Of a stretch of DNA of 64,000 nt, positions 34,747 to 43,950 are shown piece by piece. A program made the translations under genes and the position numbers. Below the pieces are notes generated by a model. The model was not told where the DNA came from. It ran no database searches and saw only the letters and a program-made list of their open reading frames with translations. Source of the stretch: Kitasatospora sp044457565 (lineage in GTDB: Bacteria > Actinomycetota > Actinomycetes > Streptomycetales > Streptomycetaceae); the NCBI RefSeq assembly GCF_044457565.1, contig NZ_JBITGZ010000030.1, positions 1 to 64,000 of the forward strand, given 5' to 3'. How positions within the stretch are numbered: the first letter of the stretch is position 1; each line of letters opens with the position of its first letter.

Positions 34747-34919
34747 TGGGACGCCTGTTCGCCGCCGGAAAGATCATCGCGCGGCAGGCTCAGAACGTCG
34801 CCGTCAGCCCCGAGGCCATCGGCCTGTTCGGGGAGCCCCACCCCAAGCCCGGCCCCGACACCGCCGCCCACCGCCGCACCCGCGTCGGCAAGCCGCGCGC
34901 CGAGAAGGCCGGCAAGTAG
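34746..34919 (+). CDS. Very small basic protein
   Basis: 57 residues from ATG 34746, whose start overlaps the preceding stop. It begins MGRLFAAGKIIARQAQNVAV and ends in a Lys/Arg/His-rich tail (RRTRVGKPRAEKAGK). The overlap and coding bias support expression. Confidence 0.55.
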   Translation: MGRLFAAGKIIARQAQNVAVSPEAIGLFGEPHPKPGPDTAAHRRTRVGKPRAEKAGK

Positions 34920-35460
34920 CCCCACCCAAGAACGGCTCCCGCCGCTCTCTCCTCGGAACCGTCCTGGCATGCACCTGCCCATCGCATGCCGGTACGGCGC
35001 CGGGAGTGGGCGCCGGGCCCGCAAGGGTCCAGCACCTCACCGCACCACCAGCGCACCCGGAAGCCCGGCCCGAGGGGGTCGGCCAAGGAAGTGCCCGTTC
35101 CTCAACCCTCCGGGCTCAGGCCCGAAGGTCAACTCCATAGAGACATGAGAGAGCCCGGCGCCGCGAGCGTGACGCCGCCCGGGACCACTGCTTCCGCAGC
35201 ACCTTCCAGGGGCCACCGCCGCCCCACGACACCAAAAGGCGGCCCGACCCTCCGCTCCCTGGCACGGAGCGCGGTCACCCACGCACGCACCACCCGGTCG
35301 CCGTCGTCCGCAAGGCCGGCGGCGACCACCCCACCCGCAGCCCCGCGGCTGCCCCGGCCTCCCGGACTGACCGCCCTCATCACGGCGGCCGCGCCCGGGA
35401 GTCCTGAGGAGCCCCGGGACCACCACGGTCCCCTCCACCGCGTGAAGGAGAACCCGCAGA
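34920..35460. other. GC-rich region without a supported gene
   Basis: 541 bp. The open frames crossing it are Pro/Ala/Arg low-complexity with no homology signs. The end of the region carries the AAGGAG of the next gene. Confidence 0.45.
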
Positions 35461-35809
35461 TGAACAAGCAGATCACCGCCCGTGCCGCCGCCGCGTCGCT
35501 CGCCCTGGCCGCCGTCCTCGCGCTGGGCGGCACCGCCCCGGCGTCGGCCGCACCCCGTACGACCGCCCTCGCGCAGGGCGCGCACTCCACCTCCGTCGCC
35601 GACTCCAGCGCCAGCTCAACGCCCAGCTGGGCGAGATCACCCCGCTGAAGGACGACGGCGCCTTCGGCCCGCTCACCCGCGACGCCGTCACCTGGTACCA
35701 GACCTGCGCCGGCATCGACGTGGACGGCGTCGTCGGCCCGCAGACCCACGCCGCCCTGGCCGCCAACACAGGCCGCGTCATCGACACCGTTTGCATCCGC
35801 CAGGCCTGA
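35461..35809 (+). pseudogene. Frameshifted secreted peptidoglycan-binding protein
   Basis: ATG 35461, 12 bases after AAGGAG, begins a secretion signal (AAAASLALAAVLALGGTAPA followed by SAA). After about 47 codons that frame diverges and stops at 35646. The neighbouring frame continues with LQRQLNAQLGEITPL, FGPLTRDAVTWYQTC, GIDVDGVVGPQTHAALAANT and a final Cys, ending TGA 35807: a peptidoglycan-binding domain of about 70 residues. Losing one C near 35603 explains the break. A functional copy would be a small exported cell-wall-binding protein, plausible for a transfer operon. Confidence 0.65.
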
Positions 35810-36009
35810 CCCGCCGCCAGCACCGCTCTGCACGACCGGCCCGCCGCCGACCGAACCCGGTCGGCGGCGGCCGGTGCCGCCCCGTGGCTGCCCAGGCCAC
35901 CCGGGCCGAACGCCCCGAGAAGTCGGCGGCGCGCTCGGCCCGGCCTGGGGAGCTCCGGGTTGCACACCCCCCGCTGCTCCGCCCGTCGCCCGTCCGAAAG
36001 GCCGCGCAC

Positions 36010-36144
36010 ATGACGCTCGACACCGTCTTCTTCGCCTTCTTCGCCACCAGCGCCGCCACGTCCTTCTGGCTGCTGCTGGCGATAGGCGCCGAGACCTACC
36101 TCATCCCGCCCTACCTCAACCGATTGGAGGCCGCCGATGTCTGA
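36010..36144 (+). CDS. Small membrane protein of the transfer operon
   Basis: 44 residues from ATG 36010. One hydrophobic helix (FFAFFATSAATSFWLLLAIG) precedes a short polar end. Its stop overlaps a 15-codon frame (ATG 36137 to TGA 36184) that in turn overlaps the next gene's GTG, a chain typical of Streptomyces spread operons. Role inferred from location. Confidence 0.55.
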   Translation: MTLDTVFFAFFATSAATSFWLLLAIGAETYLIPPYLNRLEAADV

Positions 36145-36180
36145 CACCACTGCCCCGGCCCGCGGACAGGGGGTGACATC

Positions 36181-36741
36181 GTGACCGTCACCCCCGAGGT
36201 CCCGCCGCGCCCCCCGTACGACCCCACCGCCCCGGAGCAGACCGAGGTGCTGGACGACTTCTGGACCAAGCCCGCCCGCTCGCACGACGGGGACGGGCTG
36301 GCGGAACTGGCGCAGGAACTGCGCCAGGCCCGCCTGGACGCGGCGATCCCGCTCAAGGCGGATGACGCGGACCACCTGATCGACTGGCCGCGTGTTCGCC
36401 GCGCGACCGCCCGCCTCAAGCGGGCGGTGCAGGCCTGGCCGAACTCGGCCGCCGCCGGCATCGCCCTTGCGGGGCCGGCCTGGCTGTGGCGCAGCGTCGT
36501 CGAGAGCTGCTCGACGTCGTTCGCCCCGGCCGCCGACGTCGCCGACCCGGGCCTGTGCCTGGGCCTGATGACGCTCACCGGCGTGCTGGTCGTCGGCCGC
36601 TGGGTGCGGGGCGTCAGGCCCTTGCGCCCGCTTGTGCGGCTGGCCGCCTGGTCGGTCGTCCTCGGCACCCTGTCCTACTCGCCGGCCCGTTCCTGGGCCG
36701 TCGCCCTGCTGTCCGCCATCACCACGGGGGTCTTCCAATGA
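36181..36741 (+). CDS. Membrane protein, Spd-like
   Basis: 186 residues from a GTG at 36181. The N-terminal ~80 residues are polar; then come at least two to three hydrophobic segments (SAAAGIALAGPAWLWRSV, GLCLGLMTLTGVLVVG, LAAWSVVLGTLSYS). Its ATGA overlap with the next gene marks co-translation. Membrane proteins like this spread plasmid DNA through mycelium with TraB; the Spd name here is by position and topology, not sequence identity. Confidence 0.6.
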   Translation: MTVTPEVPPRPPYDPTAPEQTEVLDDFWTKPARSHDGDGLAELAQELRQARLDAAIPLKADDADHLIDWPRVRRATARLKRAVQAWPNSAAAGIALAGPAWLWRSVVESCSTSFAPAADVADPGLCLGLMTLTGVLVVGRWVRGVRPLRPLVRLAAWSVVLGTLSYSPARSWAVALLSAITTGVFQ

Positions 36742-37262
36742 GCACGACCGGCATCGAGATCACCCACACCGTCACCCGGGCGGGCTCCGCGATCGGCTTC
36801 GCGGTGTTCATCGGCACCTGGGCGTTCCTCTACTTCAAGCACAAGCGGAAGTTCACCGCGCTGAAGAAGAAGAAGTACCTGGTCCCGTACGCCTGGGGCC
36901 TGGGCGTGATGGTCCTGGCCTCCGCCTGCACGGGCGGCCTGCTCGGCCTGGTGTCCGGCTTCACCACCGGCGCCGGCAACCAGAGCGGGGCACTGGCCAG
37001 CAAGGGCATGGTCGGCGGCGAAGGCGCCGTCGCCGTCGCCCAGCAGGCGCACCTGACGTTCTCGGGTTCCTGGATCGCGCTGATCCTGTTCGGCCTGGCC
37101 GTCGCGTTCTGCTGGTTCGCCAAGAACATGGGCGAGCGCGCCCTGATGATCTCCGGCGCGTTCTCCGGCGCCACCTGGGGCCTGTCCATCTCCCTCGGCG
37201 GCCTCGCCGCCTTCACCGGCGTGCCGCTGTCCAACTGGATCGGCGCCCTGATCATCGGCTGA
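36738..37262 (+). CDS. Polytopic membrane protein of the transfer operon
   Basis: 174 residues from ATG 36738. Four likely membrane helices: SAIGFAVFIGTWAFLYF, AWGLGVMVLASACTGGLLGL, WIALILFGLAVAFCWFA and GATWGLSISLGGLAAF. A basic loop (KHKRKFTALKKKKYLVPYAW) lies between the first two. No family recognised. A membrane partner of the translocase encoded next is plausible. Confidence 0.65.
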   Translation: MSTTGIEITHTVTRAGSAIGFAVFIGTWAFLYFKHKRKFTALKKKKYLVPYAWGLGVMVLASACTGGLLGLVSGFTTGAGNQSGALASKGMVGGEGAVAVAQQAHLTFSGSWIALILFGLAVAFCWFAKNMGERALMISGAFSGATWGLSISLGGLAAFTGVPLSNWIGALIIG

Positions 37263-37397
37263 CCCTCCGGTCCGTGACGGTCACCCCGGACCCGCCCGCC
37301 CCGCACACCCGGGGGCGCGGCCGGTTCCGGGACGGCCACCCCAGACCGGACCCACCAAATCCCGCACCTCACCCACCGCCGGAGCCCGGAGGCCCCT

Positions 37398-39764
37398 GTG
37401 AGCACCGAAACCGAAACCGACCCCGCCGTGGCGCCCCCCGAGGGCGCCGCCGTACCTCATCAGCCGACCGCCCCGCGTGACGAGAACGCCGCGCCGGACA
37501 AGTCTGGTGAGAAGAAGAACCCCGTCACCACTTGGGCCGGTTCCCAGGCCCGGCGCACCGGCGACGGCGCCCACTCGCTCGGCCAGTGGATCGGCCACTG
37601 GGCCTCGACCGCCGACCAGTCCGGCGAGGAGATCCGCCGGCGCATCGTCGCCGCCCAGCTCGAGGGCCACACCGAGCGCCGGACCGAACTCGCCCAAGCC
37701 CTCGCCCAGGCCACCAAGAAGGTCGTGCGCCTGGAAGAGGAAGCCACCGACGGCGGCCTCACCCAGGCGCAGCGCAGCGACCTCACCCTCACCCGGGAGA
37801 CTGCGCGGCGCCTCGAGAAGACGCTGCGCGACATGACCAAGGTGCCGTTCAGGGGTGTGCAGCCCACCGAGCGGCAGATCGCCCGGGCGCGCAGCCAGGG
37901 CAGGCTGCGTCGGGGCGCGGCGCTGATCGGCGCCGCGACCGCGACGGTGATGCTCGTCGTCCACCAGCCGCAGATCGGGCTGCTCGGCCTGCTCGCCGCC
38001 ACCGGGCTCGCCTGGTGGACCGGCGGCCACCCGCCGCGCCTGACCCACCGTCCGGTACCGCAGGACCTGCTGCTGCCGGAGCTCGACCCGCCCGCCAAGC
38101 ATCTCGCCACCGAGGGCCTGCCGGAGGAGGAGGTCGTGGTCGGTGGGGAGGACGTCGACCAGGTCGACCCGGCGCTGGTGTGCGCGGAGACCGAGCGGCT
38201 CACCCGGGCGATGCTCGCCGCCGGCGTGATCAGCGATGGCGCGGTGCGCCTCGCGGCCCCCGACGCGATCACCCGCCTGGCCGGCGGATGGATGGCCCGG
38301 ATCGTCCTGCCCAAGGGCGAGGGCGCCACCGTGGAGACGGTGCTGCCGAAGCTGGAGCGAATCGCCGGCGAAGTCGGTCTGGACCGTGCCCGGTTCTTCA
38401 TGGAGCCGGTCCACGCCAGCGCGGGCGGCAACGCCAAGACGATCGCCGTGGCCGCGTTCGACGCCGACCCGTTCATCGCAGGGAAGGCCTCGCCGCTCGT
38501 CGGTGCGACCAGCATCGACGTGTGGACCCGGGGCATCCCGGTGGCATACGACGCGTTCGGTCAGATCGTCCACCTGATCCTCAAGGACACCAGCCTGGCG
38601 CTGGCTGGCGCCTCCCGCACCGGCAAGGGCGCGGCGCTGCGCGGCATCATCGGCGGCGCGCTGCTGGACCTTCGGGTCAACGTGCGTCTGGTCGACGGCA
38701 AGTCGCCCGGTCAGGACCGGTGGCGCAACCTGGCCGCCACCTTCATCGACGAACCCGGCACCAAGGGCGCCAAGCGCACCCGGCACCTGCTGGAGGCCGA
38801 GGTCAAGGAGATGGGGCGACGCGCGGCCATCCTCAAGAAGCGCGGGATGGAGCAGATCGACGACCCCGCCCTGATCGCCGAGCTCGGCGGCCTGGAGCTC
38901 ATCGTCATCGACGAGGTCCAGGCCCTCACCAGCGACAAGAAGCACGGCAACGCCATCAAGACCGCCCTGTCGTCGCTCGCCGCCCGAGGCCTCGCCTTCG
39001 GCATCATCCTGGTTGTCGCAACCCAGGTCGCCACCAAGGGCCAGGACGGCGTCCTGCCCCGCCTGGTCACCGGCAACATCGCCTGGAAGTGGTCGATGCG
39101 GGTCACCGAGACCGCCGAGTCCAACATGGCGCTGAGCCCCGGAGCCGCTGGCGCCGGCTGGGACGCCTCCAAGCTCGACCCGTCCGTCAAGGGCATGGGC
39201 ATTCTCTTTGGCGAGACCGGCTACCGCCGGATCCGCTCCCTGTGGATCGACGGCACCGACATGCACCAGCTGATCGCCAACGTCACCGCCGCCCGCGTCG
39301 CCGCCCGTCGGCTGCGCGGCCAGTGGGACGACCCCATCGAGGCCGCGCTGCGTACCGAGGGCAACGCCACCCCTGCTCCGGGCCTGCCCGCCGAGACAAC
39401 GACGAACACGCCCTCCCTGGTCCCGTCCGTGGACCTCGACCTCGACCTCGATGACGAGGACGAGGACGAGGACGGGTACGACGAGGAGACGGAAGCCGAG
39501 TACGGCTCCGACGGCGTACCGGTCCTTCTCGCCCGGGCCCACGCCGCGGTCGTCGCAGCCGGAGGCCGGATGCACACCGGCCCCCTCGCCGAGGCCCTCG
39601 GCCACGACGACGCGAGGGAGCTCGGAGTCGAACTGGTCCGCCTGATGAAGGACGTCGGCGTCGAGCGGCCGGGCGCCGGAAGCGTCCGTGTCCCCGGCGT
39701 CGGATCAGCCGCCGGCTTCTACGACAAGCACCTCGCCGCCGCCGTCGACAACTACCGCAAGTAA
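37398..39764 (+). CDS. FtsK/SpoIIIE (TraB-type) conjugal DNA translocase
   Basis: 788 residues from a GTG at 37398. Streptomyces conjugation uses one FtsK-like hexameric motor that moves double-stranded DNA. Visible features: a basic N-terminal domain; two hydrophobic segments (RGAALIGAATATVMLVVHQP, IGLLGLLAATGLAWWTGG); motor with Walker A GASRTGKGAAL at ~400-412; Walker B LELIVIDEVQAL at ~495; later GIILVVATQVATKGQDGV and the conserved PRLVTGNIAWKWSMRVTE; an acidic linker (DLDLDLDDEDEDEDG); then a C-terminal winged helix like FtsK-gamma (MHTGPLAEALGHDDARELGV), which in relatives reads DNA repeats. Confidence 0.9.
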   Translation: MSTETETDPAVAPPEGAAVPHQPTAPRDENAAPDKSGEKKNPVTTWAGSQARRTGDGAHSLGQWIGHWASTADQSGEEIRRRIVAAQLEGHTERRTELAQALAQATKKVVRLEEEATDGGLTQAQRSDLTLTRETARRLEKTLRDMTKVPFRGVQPTERQIARARSQGRLRRGAALIGAATATVMLVVHQPQIGLLGLLAATGLAWWTGGHPPRLTHRPVPQDLLLPELDPPAKHLATEGLPEEEVVVGGEDVDQVDPALVCAETERLTRAMLAAGVISDGAVRLAAPDAITRLAGGWMARIVLPKGEGATVETVLPKLERIAGEVGLDRARFFMEPVHASAGGNAKTIAVAAFDADPFIAGKASPLVGATSIDVWTRGIPVAYDAFGQIVHLILKDTSLALAGASRTGKGAALRGIIGGALLDLRVNVRLVDGKSPGQDRWRNLAATFIDEPGTKGAKRTRHLLEAEVKEMGRRAAILKKRGMEQIDDPALIAELGGLELIVIDEVQALTSDKKHGNAIKTALSSLAARGLAFGIILVVATQVATKGQDGVLPRLVTGNIAWKWSMRVTETAESNMALSPGAAGAGWDASKLDPSVKGMGILFGETGYRRIRSLWIDGTDMHQLIANVTAARVAARRLRGQWDDPIEAALRTEGNATPAPGLPAETTTNTPSLVPSVDLDLDLDDEDEDEDGYDEETEAEYGSDGVPVLLARAHAAVVAAGGRMHTGPLAEALGHDDARELGVELVRLMKDVGVERPGAGSVRVPGVGSAAGFYDKHLAAAVDNYRK

Positions 39765-39790
39765 CCGAGTCGGACCCATACACCCCACAC

Positions 39791-39823
39791 GCCGGACCCC
39801 ACACACCCTGTGTGGGGTCCGGC
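39791..39823 (+). terminator. Hairpin terminator after the translocase gene
   Basis: A 15-bp perfect GC-rich stem (39791-39805 paired with 39809-39823) with a ccc loop begins 26 bp after the stop codon. No U-run follows. It may be a transcription terminator or part of the adjacent repeat region. Confidence 0.65.
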
Positions 39824-39960
39824 CGCCCGTGTGGGTCTGTGACCTGCCCGTGTGGGCCGTGTGGGGTCAAAAGGGCCACCCCGGATCAGCCCAGAGAACG
39901 CCCCGACGCCCAGCGACGCCACCCGCACCCGACACAACCCACACACCCCACACGCCTAAC
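39809..39960. repeat. GTGTGGG repeat cluster, candidate clt
   Basis: GTGTGGG or its complement occurs about eight times between 39785 and 39957 in both orientations, e.g. gtgtgggg, ccgtgtgggt, cacaccccacac. TraB motors in Streptomyces recognise short repeats in the clt locus close to traB. The location immediately after the translocase gene fits; the actual TRS sequence differs between plasmids, so this is inference. Confidence 0.5.
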
Positions 39961-39997
39961 GCACAGTCACCGCACCAGAGGACGGAGAAACCGCCCG

Positions 39998-42373
39998 ATG
40001 AGCCCCGCCAGGACCTCCAACCGGCGCCCCACAGCGCCCCGCAAGCCCGCCCCGACCAAGCCCACGACTCCCCGCAAGACGGCCGCCCCCGCCGCCCCGA
40101 CCACCCCCGCCGAGACCGAGCAGTCGGCCCCGCTCGCCCGCTCCGAGGCCGACCCCTTGCTGGCCGACGCCCGAGACCGGGCGGCCGACATCCTTGGCCT
40201 GGCCGAGGACGACGCCGCAGCCCTCCAGGCTCGCGTCGGCGCCGATGCCGACCGCCGGATCCAGGAAGCCGAGCAGCGCGCCGCCGAGCTTCACGGCGAC
40301 GCAGAGGAACGCGCTCGCCAGGTCCAGGGCGCAGCCGAGAAGCTGCGCAGCGCGGCCGACGAGGAGGTCGCCGGCCTGACCCGGACGGCCGAGGAGACGG
40401 CCGCCCGGATCTTCGCCGAGGCCCGGGAGAGCGCCGATACGGTGCTCGCCCAGGTCCGCAAGGACGCGGCCGCGCTGCGCGGGCAGGCCACCGAGCAGGC
40501 CCAGGCCGAGGCCGACCGGCTCCTGGAGGACGCCACCGGCCGAGCCAGCCAGCTCCTCGCGGACGCCGAGAAGCTCGCCGACCAGGTCCGGGAGGACGCC
40601 GCCGACGACGTTCGTCAGCGCCTGGCCGATGCCGAGGAGCAGGCCCGCCAGGACGCGGCCGGCATCACCGCCGAGGCCGAGGACAATGCTGGACGGATCG
40701 CCGAGCGGATCATCGGCGACGCCGCCGAGCAGGCCGAGCAGCTGCTCACCGACACCCAGGCCGAGGTGAGGGCGGCCCGCCGCCTAGCCGACGCCGACCT
40801 CGCCGCCGTCGCAGAGCAGCTCCAGGACGCCACCGACCAGCTGGAGCGCACCCGCATCCGCGTGGAGCGCTACCAGGCCGACGCGGAGACCGAACTCGCC
40901 GGGCGCCGCGCGCTGGCGGACCAGGCGTGCCGCGATGCGCTGACCAGCGCAGACACGGCTCGTGCCCAGGCCGCCGAGGACGCCGAGCAGATCCGCACCA
41001 CCGCCGCCGACAAGGCCAAGGAGATCCTGGACCGGGCCGAGACCCGCGCGGAGGAGACACGGCGGGAGGCCGAGGAGTTGCGCGAGCGCCTGGAGGAAGC
41101 GGCCCGCACCGACGCCGACACCATCCGCGAAGACGCCCAGGAACAGGCGCAGCGGCGGCTGGAGGAGGCCGAGGCGGAGGCCCTGGAGCTGCGCGAGGAA
41201 GGCGCGCGGCAGGCCGCCGGGGCCCGCCAACGCGGCCAGGAACACGTGGAGATGCTGCGCGGCGAGGCCGAGAAGGTGCTTGCCGAGGAGGCGCGCAAGG
41301 CCGCCGCCGTACGGGGCAAGGCTGAATCCGACGCCAAGCGCATGCTCAACGAGGCCTCCGCCGAGGCGCAGCACATCGTCGACGGTGCCCGGACGCAGCT
41401 GGCGGCCCTGGAAGGGAGCGTCGGCGAGCTGCGGGCCGAGCAGCAGCGCCGCCAGGCCGCCGAGGAGGCCCGGCGCACCGGCCGGATGGCCAAGGTCCAG
41501 GCCCGGACGCAGCAGTTCATGAAGTGGCTGTGGCCCAGGCTCGCGCTGGCCGCGGCGGTCACCCTGACCGCCACCGGTGAGCGGGACCTGGCGTTGCTGA
41601 TCGGCTGGCCGAAGGAGATCGCCTGGCTGCTGCCGGCGGCCATCGACATCTGGGCGACGATGGCGATCCGTTCCGAGCGGCTGAAGGAGATCGGCTACGC
41701 GCTGGGCACCATGATGCTGACCCAGAACCTGTACCACCTCGCCGATCAGCTCCACTTCGGCATGGCCCAGGACGCTCACGGAGAGTGGTTCGCGAAGTGG
41801 TGGCTGATCGCCCCGGTCGTGTGCATCGCGCCGATCGTCATCTGGCGCGGGCACGTCCTCACGCACGGGACGCGCACCGCGAGCGCTCACGGCGAGGAGA
41901 CCGCCGCGCACGCCGGGCAGGCACCGCTCACCGGCGACGGGCCGGGCGCGCACGAGGACCCCTCACCGCGCCCGCCGCGCGGCGGCCAGCCGTTGCCTAA
42001 CGCGCACGGCGCGCTGTTGCCCGGACAGACCGCTCACGGCGAGCGCTCACGTGAGCGGATGATCTCCGCAGGTGGCGGGACCACGACCGCTCACCCGCAG
42101 CTCCCGGCGGGTGCCCCGGCACAAGCCAGCGCTCACCAGGGCCAGGCCCTGAGCGACGCGGCGCTCATGCTCGCCCGCAAGGCGTGCATCCGCCCGCTGT
42201 ACGACGATCTCGGCCGCCGCCCGAAAGCCATCGAGATCCACCAGGCGCTCACCGAGCGCGCCTTGATCACCGGTGACGAGCAGTCGACGCGCTCCACCTG
42301 CCAGCGCGTGCGCGACGCCATCGAGCGCGACGAGCCACACCTGAAGCTCCTCAGCTCCGTGCGCTCTGCGTAA
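39998..42373 (+). CDS. Long coiled-coil protein with SpdB2-like membrane domain
   Basis: 791 residues from ATG 39998, preceded by GGAG. Residues ~45-500 are an almost unbroken Ala/Glu/Arg coiled coil (EAEQRAAELHGDAEERARQV, EEAARTDADTIREDAQEQA, KAESDAKRMLNEASAEAQHI). Residues ~510-620 hold several membrane segments with a DUF2637/SpdB2-like pattern (GWPKEIAWLLPAAIDIWATM, GYALGTMMLTQNLYHLADQL). A Pro/His linker then leads to a C-terminal winged helix (KACIRPLYDDLGRRPKAIEI, QSTRSTCQRVRDAIERDEPH). SpdB2 proteins form part of an intramycelial spread complex; the coiled coil suggests a scaffold like DivIVA or FilP. Confidence 0.75.
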   Translation: MSPARTSNRRPTAPRKPAPTKPTTPRKTAAPAAPTTPAETEQSAPLARSEADPLLADARDRAADILGLAEDDAAALQARVGADADRRIQEAEQRAAELHGDAEERARQVQGAAEKLRSAADEEVAGLTRTAEETAARIFAEARESADTVLAQVRKDAAALRGQATEQAQAEADRLLEDATGRASQLLADAEKLADQVREDAADDVRQRLADAEEQARQDAAGITAEAEDNAGRIAERIIGDAAEQAEQLLTDTQAEVRAARRLADADLAAVAEQLQDATDQLERTRIRVERYQADAETELAGRRALADQACRDALTSADTARAQAAEDAEQIRTTAADKAKEILDRAETRAEETRREAEELRERLEEAARTDADTIREDAQEQAQRRLEEAEAEALELREEGARQAAGARQRGQEHVEMLRGEAEKVLAEEARKAAAVRGKAESDAKRMLNEASAEAQHIVDGARTQLAALEGSVGELRAEQQRRQAAEEARRTGRMAKVQARTQQFMKWLWPRLALAAAVTLTATGERDLALLIGWPKEIAWLLPAAIDIWATMAIRSERLKEIGYALGTMMLTQNLYHLADQLHFGMAQDAHGEWFAKWWLIAPVVCIAPIVIWRGHVLTHGTRTASAHGEETAAHAGQAPLTGDGPGAHEDPSPRPPRGGQPLPNAHGALLPGQTAHGERSRERMISAGGGTTTAHPQLPAGAPAQASAHQGQALSDAALMLARKACIRPLYDDLGRRPKAIEIHQALTERALITGDEQSTRSTCQRVRDAIERDEPHLKLLSSVRSA

Positions 42374-42520
42374 CCAAAACGGGCTCCGAGATGAAGGAAA
42401 CACCTCGGAGCCCACAGCGCCCGAAAGCGCTTGCGGGGCCGACCTCGCCGCCGGCCCCGCCCCCATCCTCCCGCACCACGAACCACTCACCGAAACCCGA
42501 TCCGGAAGGAACCCATCCCC

Positions 42521-42757
42521 GTGTTCGCCATAGAGCGTGACGCCCAGCTCGCCGCACTGCGCGAGCTCCACCAGACCCGCAGCAACACCCTCACCAACCT
42601 CCCGCCAGGCTCGCGCTCCCACACCCGGCTGCTCGCCGAGTGCGAGGACATCAGCGACGAGATCGACCACCTCAAGCGCTGCATCAACATCCCGCGCTCC
42701 GCCGTGGCGGCCATCCCGGTGGTCCTCTTCGTCCTGGTCCTCGCCCTCATCAGCTGA
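42521..42757 (+). CDS. Small protein with C-terminal membrane anchor
   Basis: 78 residues from a GTG at 42521 twelve bases after GGAAGGA. A helical hairpin (DAQLAALRELHQTRSNTLTN, ECEDISDEIDHLKRC) is followed by one membrane segment (AVAAIPVVLFVLVLALIS). Function not recognised; likely in the spread complex. Confidence 0.6.
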   Translation: MFAIERDAQLAALRELHQTRSNTLTNLPPGSRSHTRLLAECEDISDEIDHLKRCINIPRSAVAAIPVVLFVLVLALIS

Positions 42758-42874
42758 CGTCCCGTCGACCGGCCTCTCCCCCGTACCGCCCGCCCGGCAC
42801 CCAGCCCGGCGGGCGGCGCGCATCCGGGGACGGGACCGGCCGCCCGGCCGATACCGCACCGACGAGAGGAACCC

Positions 42875-43381
42875 GTGAACCTCACCTACGACGCTGGCAC
42901 CGTGGTCGTCCTGGTCGGCGTCTCCGGCGCTGGCAAGACAACGTTCGCCGCCCGCCGCTGGCCCGCGACCTGGCGCCTGAGCCTGGACGACTACCGCGAG
43001 ATGGCCACCGACTCGATGGCCGACCAGAGTGCCACCCCGGTCGCCGCCGAGATCCAGAACCTGCTCCTGGACGCCCGCCTCGTACGCACCCTCACCACCG
43101 TGATCGACAGCACCGCGTTGCTGCCCCACGTCCGCGCCGGCCTGCTGGCCCGCGCCCGCTACTGGCAGCGTCCAGCCGCTGCCGTGCTGTTCGACCTGCC
43201 ACTCGACCTGTGCCAGCGGCAGAACAGCGCACGCCAGCGCGTCGTGCCCGACCACGTCCTGCGTGAGCAGCACCGTCACCTGCCCACCGCTGAGCAGCTG
43301 CTCGGCGAGGGATTCGCCCACGTCGACCGCATCGCCGCAGCCTCGCCTGCCTACCTCGAACCGGCCCGCACCGGCCACTGA
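42875..43381 (+). CDS. P-loop kinase-like ATPase
   Basis: 168 residues from a GTG at 42875 behind GAGAGGAA. Walker A is GVSGAGKT (15-22); SLDDYREM and LLDARLVRTLTTVIDSTALL follow, with the later FDLPLDLCQRQNSARQ resembling the lid of polynucleotide-kinase-like AAA_33 proteins. Such proteins phosphorylate nucleic acid ends or small molecules. Location in the transfer operon suggests a plasmid DNA role; substrate unknown. Confidence 0.75.
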   Translation: MNLTYDAGTVVVLVGVSGAGKTTFAARRWPATWRLSLDDYREMATDSMADQSATPVAAEIQNLLLDARLVRTLTTVIDSTALLPHVRAGLLARARYWQRPAAAVLFDLPLDLCQRQNSARQRVVPDHVLREQHRHLPTAEQLLGEGFAHVDRIAAASPAYLEPARTGH

Positions 43382-43398
43382 CCACCAGGAGCGAGAGC

Positions 43399-43803
43399 GT
43401 GCGCGCATCCGACCTCGACCCGACCGGCGAACACCACGGCGGCCTGCCCACCTACCCCTGGCGCTGGGCCCCCAGCCCGGACCTGATGACCCGCCGCCAG
43501 CTCCGCAAGGCCGGCCTGCGGCCTGGGGGCCAAGCGCCGTGCGCACAGGTGGTCTGCCGAAACGGAGCCCGATTCGGCTACTTGTACCGACGCTCCCTCG
43601 CCCTGCCCGTGCGGCCGATGACCCCCGCCCGCTGGCAGGCCCACCAGCGCATGATGCTCGCCCGCCGCACCTGCGTGCTGTGCCGCACCGTCGGCGAGTA
43701 CTGCATCCCGAAGTCCATCGGCTGCTGCCTGGACTGCGCGGACGGCCTCGCCCTCGCCGAACTCGAGCAACTCCTCCAGCTCGCCACCACCGCCGCAGCC
43801 TGA
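43399..43803 (+). CDS. RRQRL motif-containing zinc-binding protein
   Basis: 134 residues from a GTG at 43399. It contains the family hallmark TRRQLRKAGLRPGGQAPCAQ (the RRQRL motif) and C-terminal zinc knuckles CVLCRTVGEYC and CCLDCADGL. These proteins are common in Streptomyces conjugative elements and their biochemical role is unproven. It lies between the P-loop kinase and a small hypothetical gene, all read rightward. Confidence 0.85.
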   Translation: MRASDLDPTGEHHGGLPTYPWRWAPSPDLMTRRQLRKAGLRPGGQAPCAQVVCRNGARFGYLYRRSLALPVRPMTPARWQAHQRMMLARRTCVLCRTVGEYCIPKSIGCCLDCADGLALAELEQLLQLATTAAA

Positions 43804-43950
43804 CCCGCCCTCCGCGAGCGCGAGCGCGAGCGGACGGCCGACGCCGGCCCCGGACCCGACCGCACCCAGCGGCCAGCCGCCGGGACCGGCGCGGCTGCCC
43901 GGTCACCCCCGACCCGCAGACCCGACCCGCCACCGAAAGGCACCACGCCC

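Noticed and set aside
37281..39605. 774-codon minus-strand frame opposite the translocase gene
   Set aside because: Shadow of a GC-rich coding frame; the plus strand has clear Walker motifs and a proper domain order.
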